From NCBI GenBank assembly GCA_045106985.1, contig JBGCFQ010000025.1, forward strand, positions 20,403 to 84,402: a stretch of DNA of 64,000 nucleotides, written 5' to 3'. The translations under genes were made by a program, and so were the position numbers. Position 1 is the stretch's first letter; every line of letters begins with the position of its first letter. Below are positions 34,092-43,476 of the stretch, in pieces. The stretch comes from JAUIET01 sp045106985. Lineage in GTDB: Bacteria; Pseudomonadota; Gammaproteobacteria; Pseudomonadales; JAUIET01. The notes beneath the pieces are model-generated. The model was not told where the DNA came from and made no database searches. It saw only the letters and a list, made by a program, of their open reading frames with translations.

Positions 34092-34772
34092 TCAAGCACT
34101 ATGATTAGAGTGCTCCGAAAACCTTACACCTTGCGGCCCTAAGGGCAGGCCATCGAGCAGTACCTGACCTTTTACAAGGTTTAAGCGACCGGTTACAAAC
34201 CATTGTGCGGCTATCGGGTATATAAGATGCTCCTGGCTAAGAACTCGCTGAGCTAACTCCTCAGCGGTATCATTCCCTTCTATGGGAACAACGGCCTGAA
34301 TAATTGGCGGCCCGCCATCGAGTTCCTCGGTGACGAAATGGACCGTTACGCCATGCTCGTCCTCTCCAGCGTCAATGGCCCTTTGATGGGTGTTTAAGCC
34401 TGCAAATTTGGGCAGCAATGAGGGGTGAATATTCAGCAATTTGCCATGGAACTCAGTTAAAAACACGGGCGTCAAAATTCTCATGAACCCCGCAAGTATA
34501 ACCAAGTCAGCTGAATAGCTCCTGACTAGCTTGAGCAATTCAGCGTCGAAGGCTTCGCGATTGACAAAGGTCTTGTGGTCAAGTGTCACGGCTTCAATGC
34601 CGGCTTCCTCAGCTCGCTGCAGCCCCTTTACAGCTGGTCTATTACTGATGACAGCAACAATATCCGCCTGTAGCTCGGTTTTGCTGTTGGGCTGATTCTG
34701 GCTGGCGTCTATTAATGCTTGCAGGTTGCTACCGCTACCTGAAATAAGCACCACAATGCGCGGGCGATGCAT
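34092..34772 (-). CDS. purN: Phosphoribosylglycinamide formyltransferase
   Basis: 226 residues. Transfers a formyl group from N10-formyl-THF to GAR in purine synthesis. Motifs: VVLISGSGSNLQALID at the start, catalytic Asn/His in LLNIHPSLLPKFAGL and Asp in VTEELDGGPPII. Lies 15 nt after purM on the same strand. The length is normal for the family. Confidence 0.97.
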   Translation of the reverse strand: MHRPRIVVLISGSGSNLQALIDASQNQPNSKTELQADIVAVISNRPAVKGLQRAEEAGIEAVTLDHKTFVNREAFDAELLKLVRSYSADLVILAGFMRILTPVFLTEFHGKLLNIHPSLLPKFAGLNTHQRAIDAGEDEHGVTVHFVTEELDGGPPIIQAVVPIEGNDTAEELAQRVLSQEHLIYPIAAQWFVTGRLNLVKGQVLLDGLPLGPQGVRFSEHSNHSA

Positions 34773-34787
34773 AACGGCTTTTCTGCC

Positions 34788-35831
34788 TTAAGTATTTAGA
34801 ATAATAGCGTCGCCACCGGCCTCTCTGGCCTGCAGCTCGCCAATTTGCCATGCCTGAAGATCCAGTTCCGCAAGCTTGCTAATGGCTGTTTCTGCATGGC
34901 TCGCATCAATACAGAGCACCATGCCTATGCCACAATTAAAGGTGCGTTGCATTTCAAAGCTGCTGATATTGCCTGTCTCTTGCAGCCAGTTAAATATCGC
35001 GGGCCTTTGCCAGCTATTGAGGTCAACGTGGGCGGTAACCTTGTCGGGCAGCACCCTTGGAATGTTTTCGCTCAAGCCACCGCCAGTAATATGGCTCATG
35101 GCTTTTATGCTTATGTGTTGCTGCAGTTCAATCAGCTGTTTTACATAAATGGTGGTAGGTTCCAGCAGGGCTTCACCCAGTGTGCGTCCGTCAAATGGTG
35201 TTGTAAGCGTGTCGTCGCTTAGCTCCAGCAATTTTCGAACAAGCGAATAGCCGTTGGAATGCGGACCGCTGGAGGCTATTCCTATAAGAGCGTCGCCGGC
35301 TTGTACCTTGCTGCCATCAATTAACTCTGATTTTTCGACCACACCTACGCAAAAACCGGCTAAATCGTAGTCACCACGGGCATACATACCGGGCATTTCG
35401 GCCGTTTCACCACCCACTAGCGCACAACCCGCCAATTCGCAGCCGCGACCGATACCGCTAACCACTTCAGCAGCAGTGTCTACGTCCAAATGGCCGCTGG
35501 CGTAGTAATCCAAAAAGAACAGTGGCTCGGCCCCAGTTACCAGTAAATCGTTCACGCACATAGCTACAAGATCTATGCCGATAGTGTCGTGTTTGGCCAT
35601 ACTCATGGCTAATTTCAGCTTGGTGCCCACACCATCGGTGCCGGATACGAGTACTGGTTCTTTGTATTTGTTCTGCAGCTCAAACAGCGCTCCAAAGCCA
35701 CCTAGGCCAGTTAGTACTTCAGGTCGCATGGTGCGTTTGGCGATGGGTTTGATGCGTTCAACCAGCGAGTTGCCAGCATCAATATCTACACCGGCGTCTT
35801 TGTAGCTCAGTGACGGGGTATCTTGGGTCAT
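34788..35831 (-). CDS. purM: Phosphoribosylformylglycinamidine cyclo-ligase
   Basis: 347 residues. AIR synthetase, the step after PurN and PurL in purine synthesis. Typical wording SLSYKDAGVDIDAGNSLVER, VLVSGTDGVGTKLKLA, GIDLVAMCVNDLLVTGAEPL and GGETAEMPGMYARGDYDLAG. First gene of purM-purN-DUF3108; divergent from the DUF2066 gene, an order conserved in pseudomonads. Confidence 0.97.
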   Translation of the reverse strand: MTQDTPSLSYKDAGVDIDAGNSLVERIKPIAKRTMRPEVLTGLGGFGALFELQNKYKEPVLVSGTDGVGTKLKLAMSMAKHDTIGIDLVAMCVNDLLVTGAEPLFFLDYYASGHLDVDTAAEVVSGIGRGCELAGCALVGGETAEMPGMYARGDYDLAGFCVGVVEKSELIDGSKVQAGDALIGIASSGPHSNGYSLVRKLLELSDDTLTTPFDGRTLGEALLEPTTIYVKQLIELQQHISIKAMSHITGGGLSENIPRVLPDKVTAHVDLNSWQRPAIFNWLQETGNISSFEMQRTFNCGIGMVLCIDASHAETAISKLAELDLQAWQIGELQAREAGGDAIILNT

Positions 35832-35970
35832 TTAGGGGTCCAGCGGTGGAAGTAAACGGGTCAGGGCGTGATCGCCATGGCAGGAAGGCTGTATTTTAAC
35901 GCAGCTGGCCGATGTGTGCACGGGCTGGCAGCTGGTACAATGCGTTTATCGCCATAGTCGGAAGCGTTTT

Positions 35971-37053
35971 ATGCCCAGGCCCAGATTATTAATGACCAAA
36001 ATGCTTGGTTTCTTGCTTATTAGCGTCGCGCTGTTTGCACCCAAGACATTCGCGGCCGTAGGTGCCTCTATGTACCAGGCAACGGTTGTTACCGAGTCTC
36101 AGTCGAATGAGGATCGCGATGAAGCCATGAAGTATGGACTGGGGCAGGTGATAGTGCGCTTGTCTGGCCGCTCAGACTCTGTGCGCGAACCGTTAGTTGC
36201 TGATGCTTTGCAAACGGCTAGCCGTTATGTCCAGAGCTTTACCTACCAACGCTCAACGCGTACTAATCAGCTGCAGCTGCAATTACAGTTCGTGCCCCAG
36301 CTCGTTCAAAACCTGCTTCGCCAGTCCGAATTGCCAATGTGGGTGTCGGGGCGACCAACAGTCCTATTGTGGCTAGGAGTACATGAAGGCCGCAGTCGGC
36401 AAATTGTTACGCCGGCTAAGTATCCAGAGTTAGTTAAAGAAGTAGAAACAGAATTGGCGCGTCGCGGAGTGCCCGTGCGTTGGCCTGACGACAACCCAGC
36501 GTTAGACGTTGAGGCGCTGCGTATTCTGGATACGAGCTCTATTCGAGCAGCTTCGGCTTCTTATGGAGAGCAAGCTACCTTTGCCATTAGTGCATATCTG
36601 AAGACGGTAGAAGGAGAAGCTGAGGGTGATGAGGCAGAAATCGTTTGGGCCGGCCGTTGCGTCTATATTGGCCAAACAGACGAATCTCGGGCCCGATGCA
36701 ACAAAGGGGAGCGAGCGGAATTTTTGGCCAGCGCTGTCGATTCCCTCGCAGACCAATTGTCTGATCGATTTTCTGTACAGATCCTGGGAGGCGAATCGTT
36801 ACAGCTGCGCTTGGAAGTACACGAAGTCGCTAATTTTGAAGGCTACGGTCGAGCCTTGAAGCATCTGAAGTCAAATGCGCTAGTGCGCAGCACCAACGTG
36901 ATTGAAGTGTCGGCTGACAAAGTGGTTGTAGAGTTGGAACTGCAAGGTACAGAGCAACAATTTCAAGACTCGCTTGCATCCCAGCGAGTTCTTTATAGCA
37001 TGGACACTGGAGAAAACTATGGTGTTCTTCGCTACCGGCTTGGAGTTAACTGA
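35971..37053 (+). CDS. DUF2066 exported protein
   Basis: About 360 residues; ATG 35971 (after CGGAAG) is preferred over ATG 35914 because it precedes a signal-like segment (LGFLLISVALFAPKTFA). DUF2066 wording: MYQATVVTESQSNEDRDEAM, QVIVRLSGRSD, RPTVLLWLGVHEG. A conserved gammaproteobacterial protein located between purM and perM/hda. Function unknown. It is followed by the AI-2E transporter gene after 2 nt. Confidence 0.88.
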   Translation: MPRPRLLMTKMLGFLLISVALFAPKTFAAVGASMYQATVVTESQSNEDRDEAMKYGLGQVIVRLSGRSDSVREPLVADALQTASRYVQSFTYQRSTRTNQLQLQLQFVPQLVQNLLRQSELPMWVSGRPTVLLWLGVHEGRSRQIVTPAKYPELVKEVETELARRGVPVRWPDDNPALDVEALRILDTSSIRAASASYGEQATFAISAYLKTVEGEAEGDEAEIVWAGRCVYIGQTDESRARCNKGERAEFLASAVDSLADQLSDRFSVQILGGESLQLRLEVHEVANFEGYGRALKHLKSNALVRSTNVIEVSADKVVVELELQGTEQQFQDSLASQRVLYSMDTGENYGVLRYRLGVN

Positions 37054-37055
37054 AA

Positions 37056-38165
37056 ATGAGCTCGCCACTGAATGACAACGTCAACCCTATAAGCAATGCC
37101 CAGCGTGGTATGGCTTTTGGCTTTGTGGCGATGTTTATCATTATCGTTTACTTGCTAAAACCGATACTGGCTCCATTCCTGATTGGCATTTTATGCGCTT
37201 ACCTGGGAGACCCTCTCGCCGATCGCTTGGAAGCGATGGGCCTAGGTCGCACGGCTGCGGTGTCGGTGGTGTTTGTTGTAATGACCTCATTGTTAGTGCT
37301 GGTTGTTATTTTGTTAGTACCTTTACTCGGTCGCCAGTTAGACGCGCTTGTATCGCGCCTGCCGCATACACTCGAATGGGCGCAAACAGTGGCCCTACCG
37401 TGGTTAAGCACTAGGTTCAACATCCCGCAGTATGAGTTGCCCTTAGAGGAAGCGAAGAACCTGATCGCCACCCATTGGCAAGAGGCAGGCAGTATTGCAA
37501 AGGTGGTTATGCAATCGCTCACATCTTCAAGTTTGGCGTTTTTGGGGTGGATTGCTAACCTCTTACTCATTCCTGTCGTCGCTTTTTACCTCTTACGTGA
37601 TTGGGACCTAATGATGGAAAGAATCCGCGACGCCTTGCCGCGTCGTATGGAGCCTACTGTAGTATCACTTGCTGGCGAGTGCGACTCAGTCCTTAGCGCT
37701 TTCTTGCGCGGCCAGTTATTCATAATGTTCTTGCTAGGTATTATCTATACGCTAGGCCTAATGTTGGTAGGTATCGACTTAGCTCTGTTGTTAGGTATGC
37801 TGGCAGGGCTAGCCAGTGTGGTCCCCTATATGGGGTTTATCGTGGGAATTTGCGCCGCCAGCATTGCTGCTATGGTGCAGTTTGGCGATTGGTTCCACTT
37901 GTTGGGCGTTGCCGCTGTATTTGGTATCGGCCAAGCTCTGGAGGGCACAATACTTACGCCTTTGTTGGTAGGAGACCGCATCGGCTTGCACCCGGTGGCG
38001 GTTATTTTCGCTGTCTTGGCAGGGGGGCAGCTTGCCGGGTTTGTGGGTGTGCTTCTGGCCTTACCTGTTGCGGCGATTATTATGGTGCTACTGCGTCACA
38101 TGCACGGCGAATACAAGAGCAGTGCTATTTATCAGTCGGGCAAAGACAATGCGCACACGGGCTAA
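37056..38165 (+). CDS. AI-2E family (PerM) membrane protein
   Basis: 369 residues with seven to eight membrane helices. Family marks: LLKPILAPFLIGILCAYLGD, LLIPVVAFYLLRDW and GLASVVPYMGFIVGICAASI plus ILTPLLVGDRIGLHPVAVIF. Members have been linked to AI-2 export or Na+/H+ antiport; the actual substrate here is unknown. Nested between the DUF2066 and hda genes as in Pseudomonas. Confidence 0.93.
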   Translation: MSSPLNDNVNPISNAQRGMAFGFVAMFIIIVYLLKPILAPFLIGILCAYLGDPLADRLEAMGLGRTAAVSVVFVVMTSLLVLVVILLVPLLGRQLDALVSRLPHTLEWAQTVALPWLSTRFNIPQYELPLEEAKNLIATHWQEAGSIAKVVMQSLTSSSLAFLGWIANLLLIPVVAFYLLRDWDLMMERIRDALPRRMEPTVVSLAGECDSVLSAFLRGQLFIMFLLGIIYTLGLMLVGIDLALLLGMLAGLASVVPYMGFIVGICAASIAAMVQFGDWFHLLGVAAVFGIGQALEGTILTPLLVGDRIGLHPVAVIFAVLAGGQLAGFVGVLLALPVAAIIMVLLRHMHGEYKSSAIYQSGKDNAHTG

Positions 38166-38201
38166 CGCCATACACGCCAGACTATAAGCAAGCACGTAAC
38201 G

Positions 38202-38897
38202 TTGAAGCAATTACCCCTTAGCATTCCGCTTCGAGATCACTCAGATTTCGACAACTTCTATGTTTGCAATAACAATGCCGAGGCCGTTGGCATCGCGCGC
38301 CGCTTGGCTTCGGACGCTGACGGGCAGGTCTTGTTGTTGCATGGAGAGGCTCAATCGGGACGTAGCCATTTGCTAGAAGCTGCGTGCTTGTTGGCGCAAA
38401 GCAAGCAGCGAACAGCTCTTTATTTACCATTGAGAACCCTAATCACAGCAGCAACTTCGGATTTGTTTGATGGATTGGAATCTGTATCGCTTCTCGCATT
38501 GGATGATGTAGATTGCTTGGCCGGCAAACCTGATTGGGAAGAAGCGTTGTTCCATCTATACAACCGTGGTCGCCAAGCTCAACAAAGCTTGTTGCTTTCT
38601 TCTAGGTCGGCACCGTTCCACATACCGTTTCTGTTGAAAGATATTCACTCACGCTTAGGAGCCGCGCTGGTTTATAAGTTACATGGGCTTGACGATGAAG
38701 GTAAGCAGAGCTGCTTAAAACTGCGTGCTGCCAATCTAGGTTTAACCGTAAGCGATGAAGTAGCAAATTACATTTTACTTCGGTCAAGTCGCGACCTGGC
38801 GAGCTTAGTCGCTACGATTGAAACGCTGGATCGAGAAACCTTGAGCGAGAAACGAAGGCTAACGGTTCCCTTTGTTAAGAAGATAATGAGCTGGTAA
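38202..38897 (+). CDS. hda: DnaA regulatory inactivator Hda
   Basis: 231 residues, a DnaA-like AAA+ protein that with the beta-clamp triggers DnaA-ATP hydrolysis after initiation. The N-terminal clamp-binding motif KQLPLSIPLRD (QL-x-LP type) is present, with ATP loop LHGEAQSGRSHLLEAACLL and sensor-type LALDDVDCLAGKPDWEEALF. Starts at TTG 38202 with a weak ribosome site, so the start is the least certain part. The E. coli gene also uses a non-ATG start. Confidence 0.93.
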   Translation: MKQLPLSIPLRDHSDFDNFYVCNNNAEAVGIARRLASDADGQVLLLHGEAQSGRSHLLEAACLLAQSKQRTALYLPLRTLITAATSDLFDGLESVSLLALDDVDCLAGKPDWEEALFHLYNRGRQAQQSLLLSSRSAPFHIPFLLKDIHSRLGAALVYKLHGLDDEGKQSCLKLRAANLGLTVSDEVANYILLRSSRDLASLVATIETLDRETLSEKRRLTVPFVKKIMSW

Positions 38898-38901
38898 CAG
38901 T

Positions 38902-40260
38902 ATGAACTCCTCCTCTGATGCCACATTCAGCCCAACGGATGCGGGCATTGCGTACCCGTCGTCTGGCAGAGCCAATTTCGCATTAGCTGTATTGCTTTTA
39001 GCGTATATTTTTTCATTTATCGACCGCCAGGTTCTGAGTTTGCTGGTGGAGCCTATGAAGCAAGACCTGAACATTGGCGACTTTGAAGTAAGCTTGCTAC
39101 AAGGTATGGCATTCGCAGTCTTTTATACCTTTATGGGTATTCCTATTGCCAAGCTAGCTGATACTCGCAATCGAAAAACGATTATCACTATAGGTATTGC
39201 AGTGTGGAGCCTGATGACCTTTTTTTGCGGGCTAGCTAAAAGTTTCACTGGTTTGTTTCTAGCGCGGATTGGTGTGGGCGTTGGTGAGGCGGCTTTGTCG
39301 CCAGCTGCGTATTCAATGCTAGCCGATTATTTTCCGCCGCGTAAGTTACCGCGCGCAATGGCTATTTTTACAATGGGCATTTCTATTGGAGGTGGACTGG
39401 CGTACGTTATTGGTGGTGCCGTACTGGACACCATTGCGGGCAGTTGGTTGGCTGAGCTGCCGGTGTTAAAAACAATGCGACCCTGGCAATTAACCTTTGT
39501 GGTTGTGGGTTTGCCAGGCTTGCTAATTGCGTTATTAATGATTGCTGTTCGTGAACCCCTACGGCAAGGAAGCAATGGGGCCAATGCGGTATCACACAGC
39601 GATAACAGTTTCCGGAAAACGCTGGAGTTTGTAGGCGAAAATCGACGCAGCTACTTGGCTTTGTTTCTCGGAATTTCCTTGTTGTCGGTGTTTGGTTATG
39701 GGTTAATGGCTTGGTATCCAAGCTTGTTTATTCGCACCTACGGCCTTAGCGCTTCGGAAGTTGGCCTAAAGTTTGGTGTCATATACCTGGTGTTTGGTAG
39801 CCTAGGGGCATTGGGTGGTGCTTGGTTTGCCCAGCGCCTAGCGCGCCGAGGGCACGTCGATGCAAACCTGCGTTGGCCGGTTTATGCCTCAGTGCTTATG
39901 ATGTTACCCGGAATATTTGTACCGTTACTGGGTAGTGCCGAGTTGATGTTTTGGGCCTGTATGCCATTGATATTTATTCAGAACAGCTATTTTGGCGTTT
40001 CGCTCGCGGCGTTGCAACTTGTGACGCCTAACCACATGCGTGCACAAGTTGGAGCGTTACTACTTTTTTTGACTAATTTAATAGGCATGACTTTTGGTCC
40101 AAGCGTGGTGGCTGCTTTAACCGACTTTGTTTTTCACGACCCGATGATGTTGCGCTATTCTCTATCAATTGTGGCTGCGATCTTTTGTCCTCTAGCAGCC
40201 ATGGTGTTCGCCTCAGGTTTACGTCATTACCGTGGTATGACTGAGTCTTCAGCTAGATAG
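38902..40260 (+). CDS. MFS transporter (spinster-like)
   Basis: 452 residues, twelve membrane helices. N-terminal signature IDRQVLSLLVEPMKQDLNIG and motif A-like GIPIAKLADTRNRKTIITIG are typical of spinster/Sph-type MFS carriers. Located 4 nt after hda on the same strand, so likely co-transcribed, but not part of the Pseudomonas arrangement; inserted. The substrate is unknown (organic acid or sphingosine-like). Confidence 0.9.
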   Translation: MNSSSDATFSPTDAGIAYPSSGRANFALAVLLLAYIFSFIDRQVLSLLVEPMKQDLNIGDFEVSLLQGMAFAVFYTFMGIPIAKLADTRNRKTIITIGIAVWSLMTFFCGLAKSFTGLFLARIGVGVGEAALSPAAYSMLADYFPPRKLPRAMAIFTMGISIGGGLAYVIGGAVLDTIAGSWLAELPVLKTMRPWQLTFVVVGLPGLLIALLMIAVREPLRQGSNGANAVSHSDNSFRKTLEFVGENRRSYLALFLGISLLSVFGYGLMAWYPSLFIRTYGLSASEVGLKFGVIYLVFGSLGALGGAWFAQRLARRGHVDANLRWPVYASVLMMLPGIFVPLLGSAELMFWACMPLIFIQNSYFGVSLAALQLVTPNHMRAQVGALLLFLTNLIGMTFGPSVVAALTDFVFHDPMMLRYSLSIVAAIFCPLAAMVFASGLRHYRGMTESSAR

Positions 40261-40265
40261 TGAAC

Positions 40266-40739
40266 TCAAAGCCCGGTAACTGAACGTAAGCTCGCCATTG
40301 TTTGCGGACCCTTTAGCTCCTGCATAACTTTGCCATTTTGCAGTACAAAAGTGGTCGGCAATGTTGACGGCGTTATGAGGCCCAGTTTTTCAGCGTCAGC
40401 AATGCTTATGTTCTCAAACGCTATACCCATGCTATCGCTTTGTTCTTTTGCTTCTTCACCTTGAGGGGCGTCGTAGTTTACGCCCACAACAACAAGCGCC
40501 TGTGGGTTTAGTGCGGCTAGTTCATTTAGCTCCGGTATTTCTTCGCGACACGGTCCGCACCAGGTGGCCCAATAGTTAACCACCAACCACTCTGGCTGTT
40601 TGTTGGGCGAGCAGGCCAATAAGCTACTCATTAAGATGGGTAACAGCAGCGCACGGCAAAAGAAAGTTCGCGTAGCGGGCAATTTAGGCAATAGAAATGG
40701 GCTGGCTTTGTTCAATGGTAGAGTGATCTTCTTGTTCAA
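40266..40739 (-). CDS. TlpA-like thioredoxin-fold lipoprotein
   Basis: 157 residues. A hydrophobic segment ending in the lipobox LLAC (LMSSLLACSPN), then the redox fold with WATWCGPCREEIPELNELA and cis-Pro region TPSTLPTTFVL. Periplasmic thiol-disulfide reductase, e.g. for cytochrome c maturation or protein folding. The annotated start overlaps the 3' end of yihY by 56 nt; a shorter start is possible. Confidence 0.88.
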   Translation of the reverse strand: MNKKITLPLNKASPFLLPKLPATRTFFCRALLLPILMSSLLACSPNKQPEWLVVNYWATWCGPCREEIPELNELAALNPQALVVVGVNYDAPQGEEAKEQSDSMGIAFENISIADAEKLGLITPSTLPTTFVLQNGKVMQELKGPQTMASLRSVTGL

Positions 40740-42006
40740 ATAATACAGCGAGGCTTTTGCTGTAGCGTTGTTGGTGAGAGGTCTGCTGCTCTCTTACAGT
40801 ACTCATTAACTGCTGGTACCAAGCATGCTCGCGTTCATGACGAACGCTGTCGGCATGGCTAAGAGACGGATCGTTATAAAGCGTCTTAAGGTTGCTGTTC
40901 AACATCAACTGCAGGTCCCATAAAGACAGGCTATACAAGTCCCTGCTAAGCACAAAATCATCATTCTCTGTAACAGTCAGTACCTTGTGTTTGAGTAGTT
41001 GATTGCGCAATCGTTCCCATTGTTCGCGATTTACTGAATGCCCAAAGAGCCACTTCTGGTCAAGAAAGAACTGTTCAGAAACAGCCCCACCTGTTTTTTG
41101 CTTTTGCCAGAACTGGTACAGCACATGCGTACCTACAATTAGATCCGGATGTTGTTGCGAGTATCGGCTGTGGTAAGCCGACAGCGCGCGCACAATTTCA
41201 GCACCGCTGAGTACTAATAACCAACTGAACTGCAGCCATAACAAGAACAAAGGGATAGTAACAAAGGTGCCATAAATCTGCTGATAGCTTGAGTTAGACA
41301 CGAAGGTTGCGAACAAACTCTTGGCTATTTCAAAACAGGCACCTGAAATCAAACCACCAATAGCGGCGTGGCGCAGTGGCACTTTACAATTTGGTACAGC
41401 AAAAAACAGTAAGGTGAATGTAAGAGAGGTGAGCAACCAGGGCAGGTACTTTAGTGTGTACGGCAGCACGCCCAGCACATCCACATTGGTGGCAAATACC
41501 TTTAAATAGGTGGTCATTACGATGCCGGCGCCGAGCAAAACAGGGCCCAACGACAAAATCGCCCAGTACAGCAAAAAGGTGCTCAGACCTTTGCGGTGTT
41601 CGCGGGTTCGCCAAATACGATTGAAGGACTTTTCAATATTGCGCAACGTGGTGTACGCGGCCACCGCTAAAATGACAATGCCAAGAAAAGTTAGGCTGCG
41701 GGCGCGCTGCGAAAAATCATTGAGATAATCTTGTATTTCGGAACCAGAGCTGGGAACGAAATGCTCAAAGACAAAAGACTGTACGTCAGAACCGAAGGTT
41801 TCAAAGGCCGGCACCGCTGAGAACATGGCGAAGCCCACGGTCATCAATGGCACCAGGGCAATCAAAGTTAAAAAAGTCAGCGCAGCGGCGTTCTGTTGAC
41901 AACCGTCATCAATGAAGCGGCGCACCACATAGCGGCAAAAGCTTATAAATTCTAGCCCGCGGCGTAGCCAAGGGTGTTCACTTGCGGTATCAAATACAGA
42001 TGTCAT
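40684..42006 (-). CDS. YihY/BrkB-type inner membrane protein
   Basis: About 440 residues from ATG 42004-42006; a longer reading starting at 42084 would overlap the arsC start and is less likely. The core helical domain of the YihY (formerly called ribonuclease BN) family is visible: FIDDGCQQNAAALTFLTLIA near the start, and RNIEKSFNRIWRTREHRKGL. A C-terminal soluble region of about 150 residues follows. Not a nuclease; function unknown. Divergent from arsC. Confidence 0.88.
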   Translation of the reverse strand: MTSVFDTASEHPWLRRGLEFISFCRYVVRRFIDDGCQQNAAALTFLTLIALVPLMTVGFAMFSAVPAFETFGSDVQSFVFEHFVPSSGSEIQDYLNDFSQRARSLTFLGIVILAVAAYTTLRNIEKSFNRIWRTREHRKGLSTFLLYWAILSLGPVLLGAGIVMTTYLKVFATNVDVLGVLPYTLKYLPWLLTSLTFTLLFFAVPNCKVPLRHAAIGGLISGACFEIAKSLFATFVSNSSYQQIYGTFVTIPLFLLWLQFSWLLVLSGAEIVRALSAYHSRYSQQHPDLIVGTHVLYQFWQKQKTGGAVSEQFFLDQKWLFGHSVNREQWERLRNQLLKHKVLTVTENDDFVLSRDLYSLSLWDLQLMLNSNLKTLYNDPSLSHADSVRHEREHAWYQQLMSTVREQQTSHQQRYSKSLAVLFEQEDHSTIEQSQPISIA

Positions 42007-42076
42007 TTGGGCAATAAAGCGCCGACTGGTTCCGGTATAATGAAAGTATATCAGCTGTGCGAAAAGAGCCCCCTTT

Positions 42077-42427
42077 ATGAGCAATTACACCATTTTTCAT
42101 AACCCGCGTTGTTCAAAATCTCGCCAAACACTGGCTTTGCTAGAAGATAATGGTGTTCAGGCTGAGGTGCGCTTGTATCTGGACAAGCCACCCACCGTCA
42201 GTGAGTTGAAGACAATAGTGAAACAACTCGAACTTTCGCCTCGAGATTTGCTGCGTAAGGGTGAGGAAGAATACAAATCCCTTGCTTTGAGCGACCCCGC
42301 GAAAACAGACACCGAGCTGTTGTCGGCAATGGCGACACACCCACGCTTGATCGAGCGCCCCATAGTGATTAAAGATGACTCAGCGGTGCTTGGGCGGCCG
42401 CCAGAGAATGTGCTGACTTTGCTGTAA
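42077..42427 (+). CDS. arsC: ArsC-family arsenate reductase-like protein
   Basis: 116 residues. Starts with IFHNPRCSKSRQTLALLEDN, where Cys12 is the active-site thiol (YfgD/ArsC fold), and has LIERPIVIKDDSAVLGRPPE near the end, with the conserved Arg. It uses glutathione/glutaredoxin to reduce arsenate. No other ars genes are nearby, so a role in arsenic is not assured; the gene is a conserved part of the pur-hda block. Confidence 0.9.
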   Translation: MSNYTIFHNPRCSKSRQTLALLEDNGVQAEVRLYLDKPPTVSELKTIVKQLELSPRDLLRKGEEEYKSLALSDPAKTDTELLSAMATHPRLIERPIVIKDDSAVLGRPPENVLTLL

Positions 42428-42441
42428 GGAATACATAAAAC

Positions 42442-43041
42442 ATGTACGTTCTTATTCTATATTACTCCCGCCATGGCGCGACGGCTGCGCTAGCGGACCA
42501 AGTAGCCCGCGGTGTAGAGCTGGTGCCCGGTGTGGAAGCGCGCATTCGTACCGTACCCGCGGTGTCGGCTACTTGCGAAGCAACAACTGACGACATTCCC
42601 GACGGTGGGCCGCTGTACTGCAGTGAAGACGATTTACGAGAGTGCGCTGGTCTAGCGCTTGGCAGTCCCACCAGGTTTGGAAACATGGCAGCGCCGATGA
42701 AGTATTTCATTGATGGTACCAGTGCGCTTTGGTTAAGCGGCTCTTTGGTGGACAAGCCTGCTGCGGTATTCACTTCCAGCACGAGTATGCATGGAGGACA
42801 AGAGTCAACATTGCTGAGTATGAGTCTGCCCTTGATTCATCAAGGCATGGTGTTGGTGGGCGTGCCGTATACTGAGCCGGCTCTGCACAGCACCCAAAGG
42901 GGTGGGACGCCCTACGGTGCTTCACAGGTATCGGGCCACGAGCAAGGTGCGAGCTTGGTGTCAGATGAACAGGACATAGCAAAATCACTTGGCAAGCGGT
43001 TGGCTGGTATGGCTCAGCGTTTAGCTGTGCCTATAAACTAA
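42442..43041 (+). CDS. wrbA: NAD(P)H:quinone oxidoreductase, WrbA family
   Basis: 199 residues, a flavodoxin-fold protein with LYYSRHGATAALADQVARGV as phosphate loop and GSPTRFGNMAAPMKYFIDGT for FMN. Reduces quinones by two electrons. Lies 14 nt after arsC and 38 nt before the DUF2069 gene, so co-transcribed. Confidence 0.95.
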   Translation: MYVLILYYSRHGATAALADQVARGVELVPGVEARIRTVPAVSATCEATTDDIPDGGPLYCSEDDLRECAGLALGSPTRFGNMAAPMKYFIDGTSALWLSGSLVDKPAAVFTSSTSMHGGQESTLLSMSLPLIHQGMVLVGVPYTEPALHSTQRGGTPYGASQVSGHEQGASLVSDEQDIAKSLGKRLAGMAQRLAVPIN

Positions 43042-43079
43042 AGACACAAAGTAGCACTATAAGGTAGTCAGAAATCTAA

Positions 43080-43448
43080 ATGAAAGAACAATTATTGTTA
43101 AAATCCGCTCAGGCCAAAACGATTTGCTTGTGGACAATAGTACTGTTGGCCGCGCTTTTCGCTTGGCAAACGCTGCTCAGTTGGGACCAGACATTGGGTG
43201 TACGTGCGTCGGTGTTTGTGGTTCAGTTACTGCCTTTTTTGCTGGTAATGCCTGGCTTGCGAGCCGGGCGTTGGCGGTCGTATGCGTGGATGCTGTTTTT
43301 CCTCAATCTCTATTTTGTAGTTGTAGCGCTGCGCTTAGTTGAGTACCCAGAGGTTGTTAGCGACTGGTTATTACTGCTCTTGTTGTCGGTGGTTTTCACT
43401 GCAGCGCTGTTTTTTGTGCGTTGGACTCGTATTGCTGAAGTTAGCTAG
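43080..43448 (+). CDS. DUF2069 membrane protein
   Basis: 122 residues, four membrane helices, with RAGRWRSYAWMLFFLNLYF in the middle and FVRWTRIAEVS at the end, the DUF2069 family pattern. Function unknown; conserved neighbour of wrbA. Confidence 0.9.
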   Translation: MKEQLLLKSAQAKTICLWTIVLLAALFAWQTLLSWDQTLGVRASVFVVQLLPFLLVMPGLRAGRWRSYAWMLFFLNLYFVVVALRLVEYPEVVSDWLLLLLLSVVFTAALFFVRWTRIAEVS

Positions 43449-43476
43449 AAACGCACGCTCATTTCAAGCTCATTGC